Positions 35,058-48,863 are shown, counted from the stretch's first letter. The stretch: DNA of 64,000 nucleotides from Anisakis pegreffii (GCA_035041965.1 JAPYMA010000235.1:62001-126000), one strand, 5' to 3'. A program made the numbers and translations. Notes: a model not told the origin generated them from the letters alone.

Positions 35058-36532
35058 AATTTTATTTGTATTCATCAAAAGGGAAACGACTCTTCTGAGA
35101 GTATCCCTTCACCCGTCAGTCTCAATAAAAAGGACAACTTCTTGAAATATCACTTCTCAATTACACACATATCATTTACTCTGCTTGAAACGTAATCAGA
35201 AATTAGAATATCCTCTTCATTGACCAATTCTAAACTAGTATCTATTCGACCACTCCAATCAAAAAATAACTCAATTCGAAAAGATTAATTTCGTCACCTA
35301 TGAATCACAAACAAATAGCAAACGACACATTATGCTGACAATCCAAGATGACATGACTGACGTTCACTTGGAAGACGAAACAATACAAAGCAAAGCAGAA
35401 TAATGTAAAGGTGAACGTTCTTATTGAGATACGTTGATAAGTAATCGTTATCGGATGCCGATGGGAAATGTCCTTCAAATAAATAAATATGCACGCAACA
35501 CAGCAAATCGAACACCACTCTGCATTCAATAGTGCTATACGTTCATTTTATAGCGATGACTCATACAACACGTTTTTGATCTGGCTCTGTATGGATGCAC
35601 AATGAATGGCTAATTGTGTACACAGACACCCGAATAATCGCACAAACCACTCGTTTCATTCGAAAAAATGCCTAATTGCTAATCCATCCGTTTACTCATC
35701 TAATTGCATTGACTGCACATCAAGTTGTGCATCGATATTTTGAGAACACTTTTCTATTTTGGGAATGACGAAATGTTTCAAGAGATCTTTTTTTGGCAAG
35801 AAAAGCATGATCAATATTATAATCAGGAAAATCGTCACAAAAAAATCAATGTTCGACATCACGTAAAAATGAAAAAAAATAATGGAGGGAAGTGTATTTT
35901 TACCTATTATTTGTATGATTCAAGCATGTGAGCAGAAGCAGTCGAGATTCGGAGACGATTTCCGCAATTAGTCTGCAATCAGCTGGTAACTCACTTTCAT
36001 TAAGTCCCACCGGTTATGTGGTATTGCATTGAAAATTAGAAATTGCTGCAAACTATCTGTAAGTGATGTCCTAATGAGTAAGTTAGGCACGGGACGAATG
36101 AGAAGAGCAGAAATCATTTCTTATGGTCAGCAGAGAGATAGATGTCTGTCACGCTTCAAAGCTGTCGCTGGCCGTGGAGACGGGGAAACACTCCCTTCAT
36201 CCTTCCCACCCCTGCGGCCTAATTTGTTAGGGATGCGTATACTCTCACCGAGGTATAAGCCAGAATACAACGTATTTTCAAGAATACTTCAACTGTTTGA
36301 ATAACAGTGGTAAAATACGATTGAAATTTGTATATTGAATAATTTGGAAGTCATTCACTATGCAAATTTGAACGTGCAAAGAATCAGCTTTATGATTACG
36401 ACGAATTCTTGTTAATAAGCAATAAATGATCAGCATTGTAACTGTTGTGAGTGATTGGATTTGGTTGTTATTGCTTGCTGATACTATTACTATCGCCTTT
36501 TCTTGGAGCAGAAATATCGCTAGGGTAAGAGT
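35058..36532. other. Intergenic region with a GC-rich patch
   Basis: Mostly AT-rich, apart from a GC-rich stretch at about 36,165-36,230 that contrasts with its surroundings and could be a degraded repeat. No gene is supported. The last part contains the promoter of the dipeptidase-like gene. Confidence 0.4.
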
Positions 36533-39500
36533 ATGGGTTCAAGTCAATCCTCGTACGTTCCGAGTTGTACGCCATCGTCTGAAGATCAGAGGGCTGCTAC
36601 CTTGGATGCGTTGTTCAAGTAAGGTTGATTGTCTCAAACGGATGTGCTTAACGGTTCTAATGATCAAGTTAACTGCATATCAGGCGTACGGCTCGAAGGC
36701 GTCGTTAAACTCGCTTGGTTCGGTGATCAGCGGCCGAAACGTTTTTGACTGAAAAGAGGCACTGAATATGGCGCAATCAAATAGATGACCTATTATCGCT
36801 AAGACGCTGCTTATTAATCGCTTTCTGAATTTAAAACTAATCCTCGAGTAGTAACAACCATCAATGTCGTAATGCCGAAAAGAGCACATGAACAATGCCT
36901 GAATGCAAGCTACTCACCAACTTCCTTAAAACCTACATTCATTCAAAATCACTATGGTTCAGCATTAATATCGAGCATTCATCGATGAATTGCAGGAGCA
37001 CTGATCTACATGAGCGTGCATATGTGGATCGATTGCGTAAAGCTGTTTCGTACAAAAGCGTTTCGTCGGATAAATCGCATCGAAAAGATTTAATTCAAGC
37101 CATGTATTGGATAAAAGAGGTAGGTTATCTGTTCTTAAAGTGTTTCCTTATAACATCTAAACGAAGCAACCAATCCAATTAACCACGCAAATAACACCTG
37201 AGAATACAGATCGCTATCGGTTCACATTGGTGATGTTTACCGAAAGAAAATTTGGTTTGGCTGCAATTCGACCGAACGTACTTAGCAACTTTTGCAATTC
37301 AGTATTCTGAGTGAAAGTGAAAGTTTCCGGTCGGGATCTGACCGAATTTGTTGTTTGAAGTTATGAATTTTGTCGTCATGCAGACCGAAGAGCAAAATTT
37401 TCGATCAAATTCAAATTGTTCGGTTAAATTCCAATGAACACATCCGAAAACTACTAAACCTTGGCAATTACCGCAAGAAATGTTCAAAGAGAAAGTTCAA
37501 TCGGTTGACATCACAAGCTGACATCGTACTTGCCATTATCGAAGGAAGACGTTATTCTGACGTTTTTGCAGCAGGCACTCTTTTCTTCCCTATGAATGAA
37601 TTCCATAATAGCATTAGACCAGCTTCTCGTCACGAGCACAACTCATGCACTATTACATTAATCCTCTAATTTATAGCCTCTCTAATAGACTTTTCAACGC
37701 ACTTGATTACCTTCTATTAACACCACTATTCTTGGTTGCTTAAATCTAAAGCATCACCACCATAGGCAGCATTCACCAACCTTTTGCATTAATCATTTGC
37801 ATACAACCGTTCAAAAATATTTTTAAACATTCCATTCGTAAAGCTTCATCACTCTCATCTCTGAACGCTCAGCACTGCTTAAATCTAAAGCATCACTGCC
37901 GTTCACCCTCCTCCCCTCCCTTGCCCCCTCCCTCATCCGTTCCCCTAAATTAACCTCTAGAAACAGTTTCGTTGGTTCATTTTGATTAAAGAGAGAATAG
38001 CACATTTAAGCAAATGGAATCAGTTGGCATAAAAAGTGAAGCGATCGCGATTGGAATGCAAGAAATGCTGAGTGGCGATCGCATTGATTTACCGCCGATC
38101 ATCGTTGGTGGAACAAGAAAATTGGCAGACAAAAAAACGCTTTTGGTTTATGGCTATTTCGATGTGCAATCAGCCGGCGATAAAGCCAACTGGAGGACGG
38201 ATCCGTTCAAACTTGCTGAAAAGGTGATATTATGAGTGCGCTTGTTTAGCAATCATAGAAGATATGTGTTAATTGGAACTGATAGTACTGCCGAAGATTG
38301 GTTGTGTATTGTTGCTTGTGATGAGATGAATTTGTGAAGGATGGTCGGTTGTATGGCCGAGGTGTTGTGGACAGTAAGGCTGCGGTGATGGCGTGGATTG
38401 CTGCCATTGAAATGCTGCAAAAACAAAATGTTGAATTACCTCTTAATGTTAAGGTTAGTGCTTATTTGCTGCTTTTTCATGTACGCATTACATTTGTAAT
38501 CTTTTTAGCAGAAATTATTCATTTCCGATTTTTCAACATTGATAACAAATAGACATAATCCATATTATTTGTTGATCTGATCGAATTAGTGAAATATTTC
38601 GATGTGCAATTAATTGGCAATCATGGATCCTTTCTAATAATGTTTGTTGGAAAACATAATGTCGCTGAAAATTTTTATTTTTGCTGAGAATACAAAAGTT
38701 TTTTTTCGAAAATTTTTGAAAATTTTCTTTAAAAAATTTCTCTCGTTGAGAAACAAATCAACAAACAAAGTGATTTTATTGATACTTGTTGGGATCCTTT
38801 TCACATATAATTCAGGTTTTCAATAAGAAGTGTTTTCATGTCTTTTTCGTTTAATCAGAAATCGTGGCATTTGCTAAGAATAAGTGTAAAAGTTAACAAA
38901 TTACATCTCATTTCGATTGAACAATATTTCAGTTCTGTATCGAAGGAATGGCTCATTGTGGTTCATTGGGACTCGAATGGGCATTGCGTAAACGTGCTGA
39001 GTCGTGGTTAGGCGAAGTTGACTTTGTTTGCATTACCAATGGGCAATGGTTGAGCAACCGAAAACCATGTCTAGTCTATGCAGCACGGTTGTTATCGCTA
39101 CTATTTGTTATTATTATTTGTAATGTGCTTCTGATTATTATCAGTAGAGTGTTTTTGTTATTATGAAAGCACTACCATTAACGAGCCTAATGCTGAAGGT
39201 TTCATTGAGTTCAATTAAAAACAGCTGATAATAAAGAGTTGTGTGAAAAAGTGATTGATTTGAAGAGGCGTTCATAAATTTACAATTGAAATTTCATCGA
39301 AAGGACAAAATCTTCATTCTGGTCTTTACGCTGGAGCAATGTAAGTGGTGAATTTATGTTTCATCAAGCGTTCATCATTTACTACAGTTTTGTACTAACA
39401 TATGGGCATGCTACTAGTTCAGTAGCATGGCTCTTGGGTGAATATTCAAATTACTGTTTGCTTGTTGACGGGAATGAATTAATTTAGAGTTAGAAGAGTT

Positions 39501-42479
39501 GTATTGTATGAATAATGTGATACCCTATTTTATAAAATCTAGTGTGTTGCGGGGAGGGGAAAGCCAGGGACGACATTTTCATGCAGTCGGCTCGGCAAAA
39601 GTCGGGGACGTGCTCCCCAAAATTTCCCCCCAATCCCGGCAACACACCAGTGTGTTCTGTTCAGTATTGATAGACCTATTTTTAAAAAAAAGCTTTGTGT
39701 GCAGAAGTGAGCATTATTACATTTGTGTAAGAGCCGAAACCTTTATATGGCTCGCATGAAAGCTCGTAAATCATTATGCTTATTCTTGCGATCATTTTGA
39801 TTCTGTGATGATCGATATCTATCAATCAATTCATCACGAAAATAATAGCACGCTTGGATGTGCTGCTACTGCTTAACGACGCCAGCAACAGTTCAGGGCT
39901 CCTCAATCCAAATCCATACCTAAATGTGCTAACAACTAATCAGCATGTCCAGCAATTAAAAAATTTCGAGTTTTCAGAACGTTGAGTATGTTCCGATCGG
40001 ATCCTAATGTATGTGATCATTATAAAAACGCGAGCATTTTAGAATGTAATCGCATGATGAATGATCATACTTATTGATAACGCTTTGTAGATACGAACCA
40101 ATGAAAGACTTGTGTTGGCTGTTAAACCAATTAACTGATATGTCGGGTAGAATGACTATTCCGGGAATCGACAAGCATATCGCTGCTTTCAGTGAGCAGG
40201 AACAAAAAATTATCGAATCCATTGAATTTGATTTAGTCAGTGCGTTTGTTTATTATCACTGCCGCTGTATTGTCAGTGTTTGCTTTCTTTAAAGTTTTTA
40301 GCTGATTCATTCTGTTTTCTTTCTTCAAGCATTTTGCTCGTTCTGTTCCGTTTCGTTCTCAAGCTGAAAATTTCCTCAACCGTTCCTTTCATATAGAGGT
40401 ATTCAAGCTGTCCCTCTAATGCTCCGTTTCTTCACGAACATCACCCATTTCATTCCGTTCCCTTCAAATTATTTAGTTGTTGCGTTGAAGGAACCTTTAG
40501 CCCTTAATGAGTAAACTCAGTCGTACACTACACTTCAGTCGTCGTATTTGCCCTCCCTCACTCCCGTTCACCGGTTTCCAAGCTGCACATTCCACCCCCT
40601 CCAGCACTCAGTTAAATCCCCATCGTCAAATCTCCTCCACTACCCCTCCACGCCCTTCCCCATCAACAGCAGTTTAATGCATTAATATTTGATGCCACTG
40701 GGCATGATTCAGGATGAATACCGTAGCAGAAGTGGTGTTGATGAACTCACCGCTATGTCGAAAGTAGAACTGTTGAATCGAATTTGGCTGTATCCTTCAA
40801 TCTCTATTAACGGTTACTGTATTTTCAGCTTTCATCCCAGTGACGATAATAATTAACTTAATACGGTTCTGTAACACAACTAGTTTCACAGTTCTATTGT
40901 TCATAATATTGATATTTTTGTCGTTAAGTTGACTGTCTGATGCATCATTGGTAGTTCATTTACGTGCTTTTCAACAGATTTATTTGCCTTCTTAAAGCAG
41001 TGCCTCTGGGTAGGTAGTACCTCTGGTCCCGCTTAACTACCGTAACTATCCACGCCCACAAATTATGGTAGTTCGCTACGCCCACGTTCAGGCCACGCCC
41101 ACTTTCAATTTTTTCGTTATATAAAAAGGCAATACAGTTTCGTGCTCCATTAAAGGGCGAATAAATCTGTTAAATAAATAAGTCGGTTCAGTTTCTTTCC
41201 AAATAATCCTACTCTTCGAACTGATTCTCTCAATGAACTGAGTTTATGGTCACGTTACTCATTGAATTTGATTGTTTGACTAGTTTTAGGTATTGAAGAG
41301 CGCTTCAAGAACAGTAGTAGTAGTGATAATCACAATGATCAAAACACTATTCCATCAGTAGCAGTAGCCAACATCAGCATACATTTGGTACCGAATATGA
41401 TACCAGATCATGTAAATGAGGTTGTTGTACAGTTTCTCAATAAGTTATGGCCAAAAAGAGAATCACCAAATATAATCAAGTTGGTTTTTATCATATTTGT
41501 GAATTTGAATTTTTCAAAAACCAAAGCGAACTCATCAATTCAACTTATCAAACGCATACAACAACATCAAGCAGTTTTATCAATCATTCAACAGTGTGCA
41601 ATTGTCCGAAAACTAATTGCAATTGCACGTGTCTGACTACCGACCTAAAGATTATTATTGTTGAAGAGTGTACCCACACTACAGTATCCATCCATGGATC
41701 ACCTCCTATAATCGACCACATTTTGAGGCTGCCAATCGTGCGGTACATCATGGTATACTATACTTTCATTATAAATTTAGTTGCTATGCCAGAAACCTGA
41801 ATGCATCTTTATTAGTGTTAATGCTATAAGTGTTCGTCAGAAAACTAAACCTGAGCCGCAATCACCGTTGACAGTTCAGATTGATCCAGCAGCGTCATAG
41901 ATCAGTTTCACTTGATCATGCAGTAGTTCACTTGATTACTTTTAATTTATTCTTGCCGTAGCATTTGTGTGAAATGAAATTGTTCACAACGTGAACACTA
42001 GTGCAATGTCATGTTATCAGAAATAAAACAATCTAAAATAAAGCGAAAAAAGCCAGAATTTCCACAGAACGCCATTCAAAATATATGGCACTAAAACGAT
42101 CATCACTTGTTTCATGTGAAATCAACAAATCGGCTTTCTAAAAAATCACTCTCGTATATCGTTTTTGCAATACAAATCCACTCAAAGATGTTAGCAGCTA
42201 GAATGAGTGCATTGAATAGTTTGAATTCAATCAAAATTTCTCAAATGAAACAAACAAACAATTTCAGTGCACGACACGTACGCAGATTTGGTACGTCAAA
42301 GTAGTGCAGTACCGTCAGCATCAACGCTTCAACGCATGACCGGCAGCAGTGTGTTGGTGTTGCCACTGAACCGATTCGATGATCAACCAGAAACGTTCAA
42401 TGAAACACTTCACCTTAAAACTTACATTGATGCAATTAAAACGATCACCGCTTACTTGCTTGAGTTGTCAACTGTTTAA
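36533..42479 (+). CDS. M20-family dipeptidase homologue (CNDP2-like), predicted catalytically dead
   Basis: Eleven exons join in frame to 499 residues: 36533-36618, 36996-37119, 38011-38223, 38340-38453, 38933-39087, 39266-39340, 40091-40235, 40713-40812, 41290-41479, 41667-41752 and 42268-42479. The backbone of cytosolic non-specific dipeptidase is clear: IDLPPIIVGG, DGRLYGRG, FCIEGM, NLHSGLYAGA, YPSISING, HLVPNMIPDHV, GSSVLVLPL. Yet the di-metal site is mostly gone. The zinc His is Tyr (YGYFDVQ, residue 119), the catalytic Glu and adjacent zinc Glu are Ala-His (GMAHCGS, 186-187), the zinc Asp is Asn (CITNG, 215), and the C-terminal His is Glu (DDQPETF, 471). Only the bridging Asp (152) remains. 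Ligand spacing (33, 35, 28 residues) is exactly that of active CNDP2, so the alignment is firm. No frameshift or stop is seen. Confidence 0.9.
39541..39649. mobile_element. GC-rich MITE-like insert in an intron of the dipeptidase-like gene
   Basis: A 109-bp GC-rich island inside the intron between 39340 and 40091. Its ends are inverted: left agtgtgttgcgggg, right reversed tggtgtgttgccggg. An agtgtgtt copy also directly follows the right end. The TAGTG-like start and GC-rich core recall the 172-bp hAT MITE at 1.9 kb, but the target duplication is ambiguous and the cores do not obviously align. Confidence 0.5.
41051..41102. repeat. Three ACGCCCAC motifs in 52 bp
   Basis: ACGCCCAC occurs at 41052-41059, 41078-41085 and 41095-41102 in an intron of the dipeptidase-like gene; the first and third extend to CCACGCCCAC. 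The motif resembles EGR/KLF-type GC-box sites. It may be regulatory or simply an internal repeat of a degraded element. Confidence 0.45.
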
Positions 42480-45400
42480 AAGAATATTGTTGTTTGTTAT
42501 TTGTTTTAGTATTGCTCAAAATTTGTTTGTATAATTTATTTGTTCATTTCATCATTTCCTTCAGATAGTAGATCTATTCATGATTAAACTCTTCCATAAA
42601 GGATACATTGAAAAAGTATCGAATATGCAATGAAGTATTCGGGCGTTTGCTTGTGTTTATGAGATCGAATAAGTTAAAAATAAGTCACATTCAAAGGTAT
42701 TGAAGTTGGTGTTTTACACCGAAACGCCTGCCAAAATGCCAACTCGTCCTCATCTACCATATTTTATTTTATTCTACTCATTCTGTTCCCTAACCACTAC
42801 CCCCACCACCCCCCCCCATCTCCCCCACACCACGATTAATCCCACTCGGAGGTTGTAAGAAGAGGGGAAAGGGGGTGCATTCTCAATTGCGATGTGAATT
42901 ATAACTGTGAGCCAATCAAGTGTTTCTCGCCTCTCCCTTCCATCCTCTTTTTCCTTCTCCTTTCTTTCCTTCTAACCTCCAGGACGGAAGGGGACACCCT
43001 CTGCGCGCCCTCCCGTCCTGGCTACGCCACGGCCGTGCGGGTTATTATTATTATTCTTATTATATCAGGAAATAACACAATGAATACTGGCAGAGAACAC
43101 TGATATTTGTTCACAAATGCTTCAAAATAACATAGTTGTAAGGTTGAAACTGTTTCGTATCAGATGATTTGTAACAGAATCATCTGATATCCACTTCTGT
43201 CTTTCGAGAGATATGCATTTCATCGTTTAATATGCTTAATGCTATTCGAAAAGGATATGCGACTTTATGACGCCTCGACGGAGTAAAATCTCAACATTTC
43301 ACTATTCTAATATAACGACTGATCGAGAAGAACAAAAGCAGCGTTTGCTGGGAGTCGATACGATGCGATTTAAAAAAGAAATAAATGTCGATTCAAAGCA
43401 CTGAAATATCAGTCTGAGCCTCGATCAAGAAGGATATATGGAACGCAGCCCTGAAACATTACTTCACCTCTTGATGCTGCTCATCGGAACGGCAATTGAC
43501 TATTCCAATGAGACGAATTGTTGATTTTGGTGACTGCTTTCGTGCGATGATAATCACTATGTGAAAATGACGAAACACTCGTATGAACTGAACGGATATG
43601 ATGAGTGATCACTCAGTCGATATATGATGCATGTTTCATTCGCATTGATAGATGATAACAAGGATGAGAATACGGTAAGATCGAAAGGTTACCGTAGTGG
43701 AAACGAAGAGTAACGGAAGTTGTGCGAGATGCAGAGGTGTGATATATGATAGTGATGTGATGTGATAGTAATGTCGCTCACAGTATTTTACAATGATAAT
43801 AATTTTCTATAGACGTAATATCTAGTCTAGTCTCAGTTGGAATATTTCAAAACGGTGTCGCGTCTGTCGAAATACTCACTCATTTTCGCTTCAACTTCAA
43901 CTAGAACAGCATGAACTACGAACTGCTCTAACACATCGCTCCTACTCCCTTTGTTTATACCATCACCGCAACGACACCACTGTTAGTGCCACCACCCCAA
44001 TACATCTAAACGTGAAACTCTTCCATCTTCTCGAACAAACCACCGAAACTTTCTTTCCTCTATCATCTACTTCACATTAATCAGCCATTGTCGTTCGTTG
44101 TCGTCGTCACGTCACACTCATCCTCTCTAATGCCCTCTTCATTTCGAATCTCGTTACAAAAAGGCTGCTGCTGCTGCTGTTGCTGCTGCATCACATCAGT
44201 GGTAGGATGTTGTTCCACGTCTGAACATGAGTTGAATATATATCTACGAGCACTCGATGTCTATCTATGCATATAATATCATATCATCATCACAAATACA
44301 GACACTAAGTTTTTTATACGAAAATATCGTCTTTTTGCTTTTATTCTCCTTGCTCATTTCTTTATATATCTATGCATCACCTCGTTTATTTATATCCATA
44401 ACCCCTTATAAATGCATATGGCCCCCTATATTCTAGAATATCATTTCGTGACGCACGCACATCCCACTCACACTCAGTTCTTCATTTCATCTGCTCGTCT
44501 CCTCAAGCATATTTCTTCATCGAGCCAATCCAATCATGCCTCTTCTCTGAATTCTCCTCAAACTCACACTCTTCAGCTGTTATAATCCATCTGCAATACA
44601 CTTTCTAATCATCTACTTGCGAATGTAATCAATTTTTTCTCATTCTTTCGCACCTCTGCATTGTGCCTTATCTATTTCACTCTCATATCTAAATCTCCCA
44701 CAAAAGCACACACCTTAGTGTATCGGTTGATGCGTACGCGTACACAATGCCTTCGTGTTGGTAAACGCTAGCAGAGCACTCTGTTAGGTATATTTCGTTG
44801 TTGTTATCTTATTCCGAGTGGTTGTGTGTGCATCATCATCATATTTCTGCACTGACAGATGTACGCGTCTGTAAACGACGTACACCACACCAGTCGTCAC
44901 GATTAGCAATTGCTGCTGCTATTCATATCATACTTTCTCATTCGATTCGAATGCACGCAGCCACTAACTGCATCCTTCACATACACATCCACCCTTCTTA
45001 TATCACATCACTCGTCGTATATACGTCGAATATCATCGATAAATGTGAAACTAGTGCGTTTATTCGTTTCGTTTGCTTGATTATTCCTTTCATCCCTACC
45101 CTCTGTTCCTCTACTCATCCTTTATCTTCCATCCTTTATCTTTAATGTACATTTTCATTCTGTACTCCTCGATTAAATACCACTCGCAAATACAACAAAT
45201 CTTTGTCTCATTTCAATTATGTTTCTTATTTCTTCACAGCCCCTACTTCTTATTCATATCACAGATCTGCAAATTCCATATAGATTCTTCATCATTTATT
45301 CCATTCAGCTTCGCCTATCAGTCCATCCATGCATCTGAATCAGTACTATTATTAAAACTTTTAACAAACAAACCATCCAACAATAACATCAATCTATAAA

Positions 45401-45770
45401 CTACCCATATGTATAAACCGTGCTATAGCAAGCACCACAGCACATCCTATCATAATATATCCTTTTCCTTAACCTTAACGCAAAACCAACCATTCGAGCA
45501 ACCCCACTACTTCGTTCATTCGTTCTCTTCTATATCCCAACATTATCCACTCATTTCCCCAACCATCACAAATACCTCCATCATTCGCATCTTTTCTGTC
45601 TTTTATTGAAATTTATTCCTTTTACTATCTTCGATCTTCACCTAGTTCTATCCGTCCTATCTTCTTATCTTGTTATCCTTGCTTTTCCTCACTTCCATCA
45701 CATGCTTCATTCTGATTCTATCGGAAATGAAACGGATGAATATAGGTGATGATGATCATTTAAGTTCATA
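42480..45770. other. Gene-poor region with a GC-rich hairpin and a pyrimidine-rich tract
   Basis: From 42,780 to 43,040 the sequence turns C/G-rich and contains a perfect 9-bp stem (ccaggacgg at 42979, ccgtcctgg at 43013), probably a degraded element. From about 43.9 to 45.7 kb the plus strand is markedly pyrimidine-rich. Open frames there (for example 44798-45145 and 45073-45399) overlap in several frames and reflect this bias, not coding. A short CTG run lies near 44,163. Confidence 0.45.
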
Positions 45771-47036
45771 TTTCAATCATCATACATCATATTTTTACAG
45801 TATCAGTTAAAGGTACGGATTACTGAATGATGACGACTTGCAGAAGTGCGCATCGCAGTAGAAACAGCAATCGAACTGCCGAATCATACCATGAAATAAC
45901 GTTGTTTTCATTGGCATGCCCACTAAGCGCCATACTACCTGTTTGCTTGTAGGAATGGTGTTCACGTACGAACGGTATGCAAATGGAATGTATTATCATA
46001 TGCTCGCGAACTTCTTGCTTAGCCCTGCTTACCTGAGACAAGTCGTCAAGATTAAGTCATGAGGCACCTCGGATTACCAAAAATTGTTCGCCAGTCATTA
46101 CCGTATGATGATACCGTGCATCTACCATCCATGCATCCAAAGTCATCGTCAGTTAACACTCACTACCCCCCGACCATCATGCCACCAGTACTATATTATC
46201 GTTTAGTGTTATCGCTGCATGTTACCGTGTTTTCATTACAAACATACATATAAACAGCAATCTCGTCGTGTTACTTTTCAATTCGACCAACAACCAAACA
46301 ATATAATACTCATCTCTAATTGTCTTTATGCGTGCTTTTGCAATTATCGCTCTCTATAACCACCCATCTTCTGAATATGTACAACGACCGCATTTTGAGA
46401 ATAACATTTTTACCGTAATCGCCCCATCCGTCTTTCTTCATTCCTTTTCGGCATTTTTCTTGAATCTGTCGTCTATCACTTCTCATATACCGTAACCTCA
46501 AAACTCTACAGTAGTTTTACGGCAGTGTAACAAACAGAAAAGACGCGCCAGAATGATATTATGCGCAGTTGATTTAGATTCGATTATTGCTCGTCGATGG
46601 TAACTGTCAATGTTTTTCGACGGATTTTTTTGATGGAGAGGAATATGCGTATGTGGCAATGAATTGCAATATATATATATATATATAATATATAATATAT
46701 ATAATATATATATATAAAATTCTGATCTAAAAATTATTAATATTAATCAGTAGCAGTAACACTTTAAAGCGATGACTCATCTATCCATTCAGTACTTCAG
46801 AATTTTGCATGGCTACAACTGAATGAGGCGTTTACACTTGATTTATCGTTGTCCATAGCTAGGCTGTCATTATTCGACGATACTTATCTGCTTTTGTGAT
46901 TCCGATCTGACAATTGCAGTGAGCACTGACCACAGTGACTGTGGGCCACATCATTGAGCAAATTTCCAGCGAAAAGCATGCATTGCTCAAAGGGAAAAGT
47001 TACTGGGAATTTGTTGCAAACTAAAGCGTATTTTTA
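45771..47036. other. Doubtful exons and an AT repeat
   Basis: Plus-strand frames near 45,824-45,952, 45,957-46,060 and 46,059-46,253 have protein-like composition (for example RHLGLPKIVRQSLPYDDTV) but no domain or consistent splice chain. An imperfect (TA)n tract spans about 46,669-46,716. No firm gene call can be made. Confidence 0.3.
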
Positions 47037-47213
47037 ATGGAAACGATTCGAAAGTTGGAAGCGATCAATCAAAAAAATCGCTCAATTGAATCGCAACAAA
47101 ATGAAAGTAATGGAAGCATAAATCAAAGTGAATCGAAAGAAATCATCAAACAAAAAGTTTCTAAAATGCGTGAAAATCGCTTCATAACTCATCACCGATC
47201 ATCGGCATCATAA
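47037..47213 (+). CDS. Short 58-residue ORF, doubtful
   Basis: ATG to TAA, beginning METIRKLEAINQKNRSIE; charged, Asn/Gln/Ser-rich and helix-prone. A second frame starting just after it (47220-47402, with LFDLYVEDAYHAQHIILVL) also looks protein-like and ends at a possible gttcta donor. The two may be exons of one unrecognised gene. No domain is identified. Confidence 0.25.
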   Translation: METIRKLEAINQKNRSIESQQNESNGSINQSESKEIIKQKVSKMRENRFITHHRSSAS

Positions 47214-47402
47214 AGAGGTTTGCTTTTCAATCAGCTGTTTGATTTGTACGTTGAGGACGCTTATCATGCACAACATATTATACTCGTATTGGAAGACAAT
47301 CGCCCAACTGATTTACAAATTAATTTCTTCCAGATTCAAGCATCCGAATTATTGAACTCATTTCAGGTTCTACTTCAGAAAGAAACAAAAAACTGTAGTT
47401 AA

Positions 47403-48863
47403 GGTACAATAACGAGATGTTTTAAGTGAAATTTGTTGATGCTGCCCAAATTTTCTTCATTATTACAACTGTTGAAACTGCAAAAAATTGTTCACAAAAA
47501 TGAATTTACCAAATAACAACATATTAGCAGTGGAAGGGGCATTGTTTTTGTGAAGAGTGTTTCGGTGTCTGTAATTAATGGAAAAGACGGGTGTTTGAAG
47601 TGCAAGTGAAAAATATAATAATAAAATATAAAGTTTTAATTGTAATAGGTGTATGGTGTGCATAAATAAATGTGTGTGTATGCGTGTATGATGATGATGG
47701 CGGCGGAGATAAATTGTATCAATCAAATGAATAATCATTGGGTATTTTTTCATTTTGAAGAGAACAACGTGAACTGGTTCTGTTCATTTTTGTGTGAGGG
47801 TGTATTGCTGAGTGTTGTATTGCTTCATCGCCGTCGTAAAATGTTGCGATATGTTCGAATATTCAATCAAAAATGAACAAGAACACCAAAAATGCATCAT
47901 TTCAAATAATGAAATTCACTATCAATAAACAGTAACATTGAAAGTGCATCAATATGAATTGTTGTGCGTTCATTGATGAAGTAAAGTATTATCTTTTTGA
48001 ATGATGTCGCTATGAAGAAAAGTTTTCAATCACTCCAATCGTTAAGAATACTTTCCTCAAGATTTAGCAGAAAGTCATTAGAGCCATTCAGAAAATTGAT
48101 CAGTCATTCAACCTGTTTCTCTACCAGCGAGATCAGAATTCAAGATCATACATATGTGAAAGCGAACATGAAAGGCTTTTATTTGAAGATGCTATCTCAA
48201 AACTGGGATATTATGTTTTGCTCGTGAATAATGCTGATCAATTTCAATTACGAATTGAATGTATAATTGTAAGAATCGAATTGAAATTATGTTGAAAGTG
48301 TCACTCATAAATTCTTTCCCTTGGCGAAGTTTTAGATTTTTTTATGGAAGAGTGTTTAACGTGGAAAATGAAAACACAATACAAGAAGTGTGGGATATAA
48401 AAATCAATAAAAAATGATTCATAAAAGGAAGTTTCCTATGGCAGAAGGTTCTTCATTCAAAAGTATTCCTTTCGTTAAATAACTTTTGCATTTCCCCGAT
48501 CGGCTGATCAGTTGACGTATCAAATTCAATACTTTGCAATTTGACTCGATGAAGGCGAGGAAATAAGCTCACTTCGAATAACAGTGCAACAGAGAGGAAT
48601 TGTATTAGCTGCATGTTATTATTTGTATTGAGTGATGACAAAGGTGATAAAGGAAGTGATGACCACTGATGAGTTTGGTTATTATCACTTTCAATATTGG
48701 CCGCAATCATACCTCTAGCCGATATGTAGTTTTCTAGAATTCAATGAAGTAAAAGAGAAAATTTTCATCATGAATCAGTTTTGGAGTGGTTGAGAAGCTG
48801 TAAATGAACAATTGTTATCATTCATCATAATCTTTGTAGTTTCAATCCTACACTTAATTTCAG
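47403..48863. other. No gene seen
   Basis: AT-rich sequence between the doubtful ORFs near 47 kb and the possible terminal exon at 48.86 kb. Open frames on both strands are short and unsupported. If the flanking pieces belong to one gene, this is its intron. Confidence 0.35.

Noticed and set aside
44798..45399. Overlapping 108-115 residue plus-strand ORFs
   Set aside because: They arise from the pyrimidine-rich tract and overlap in different frames.
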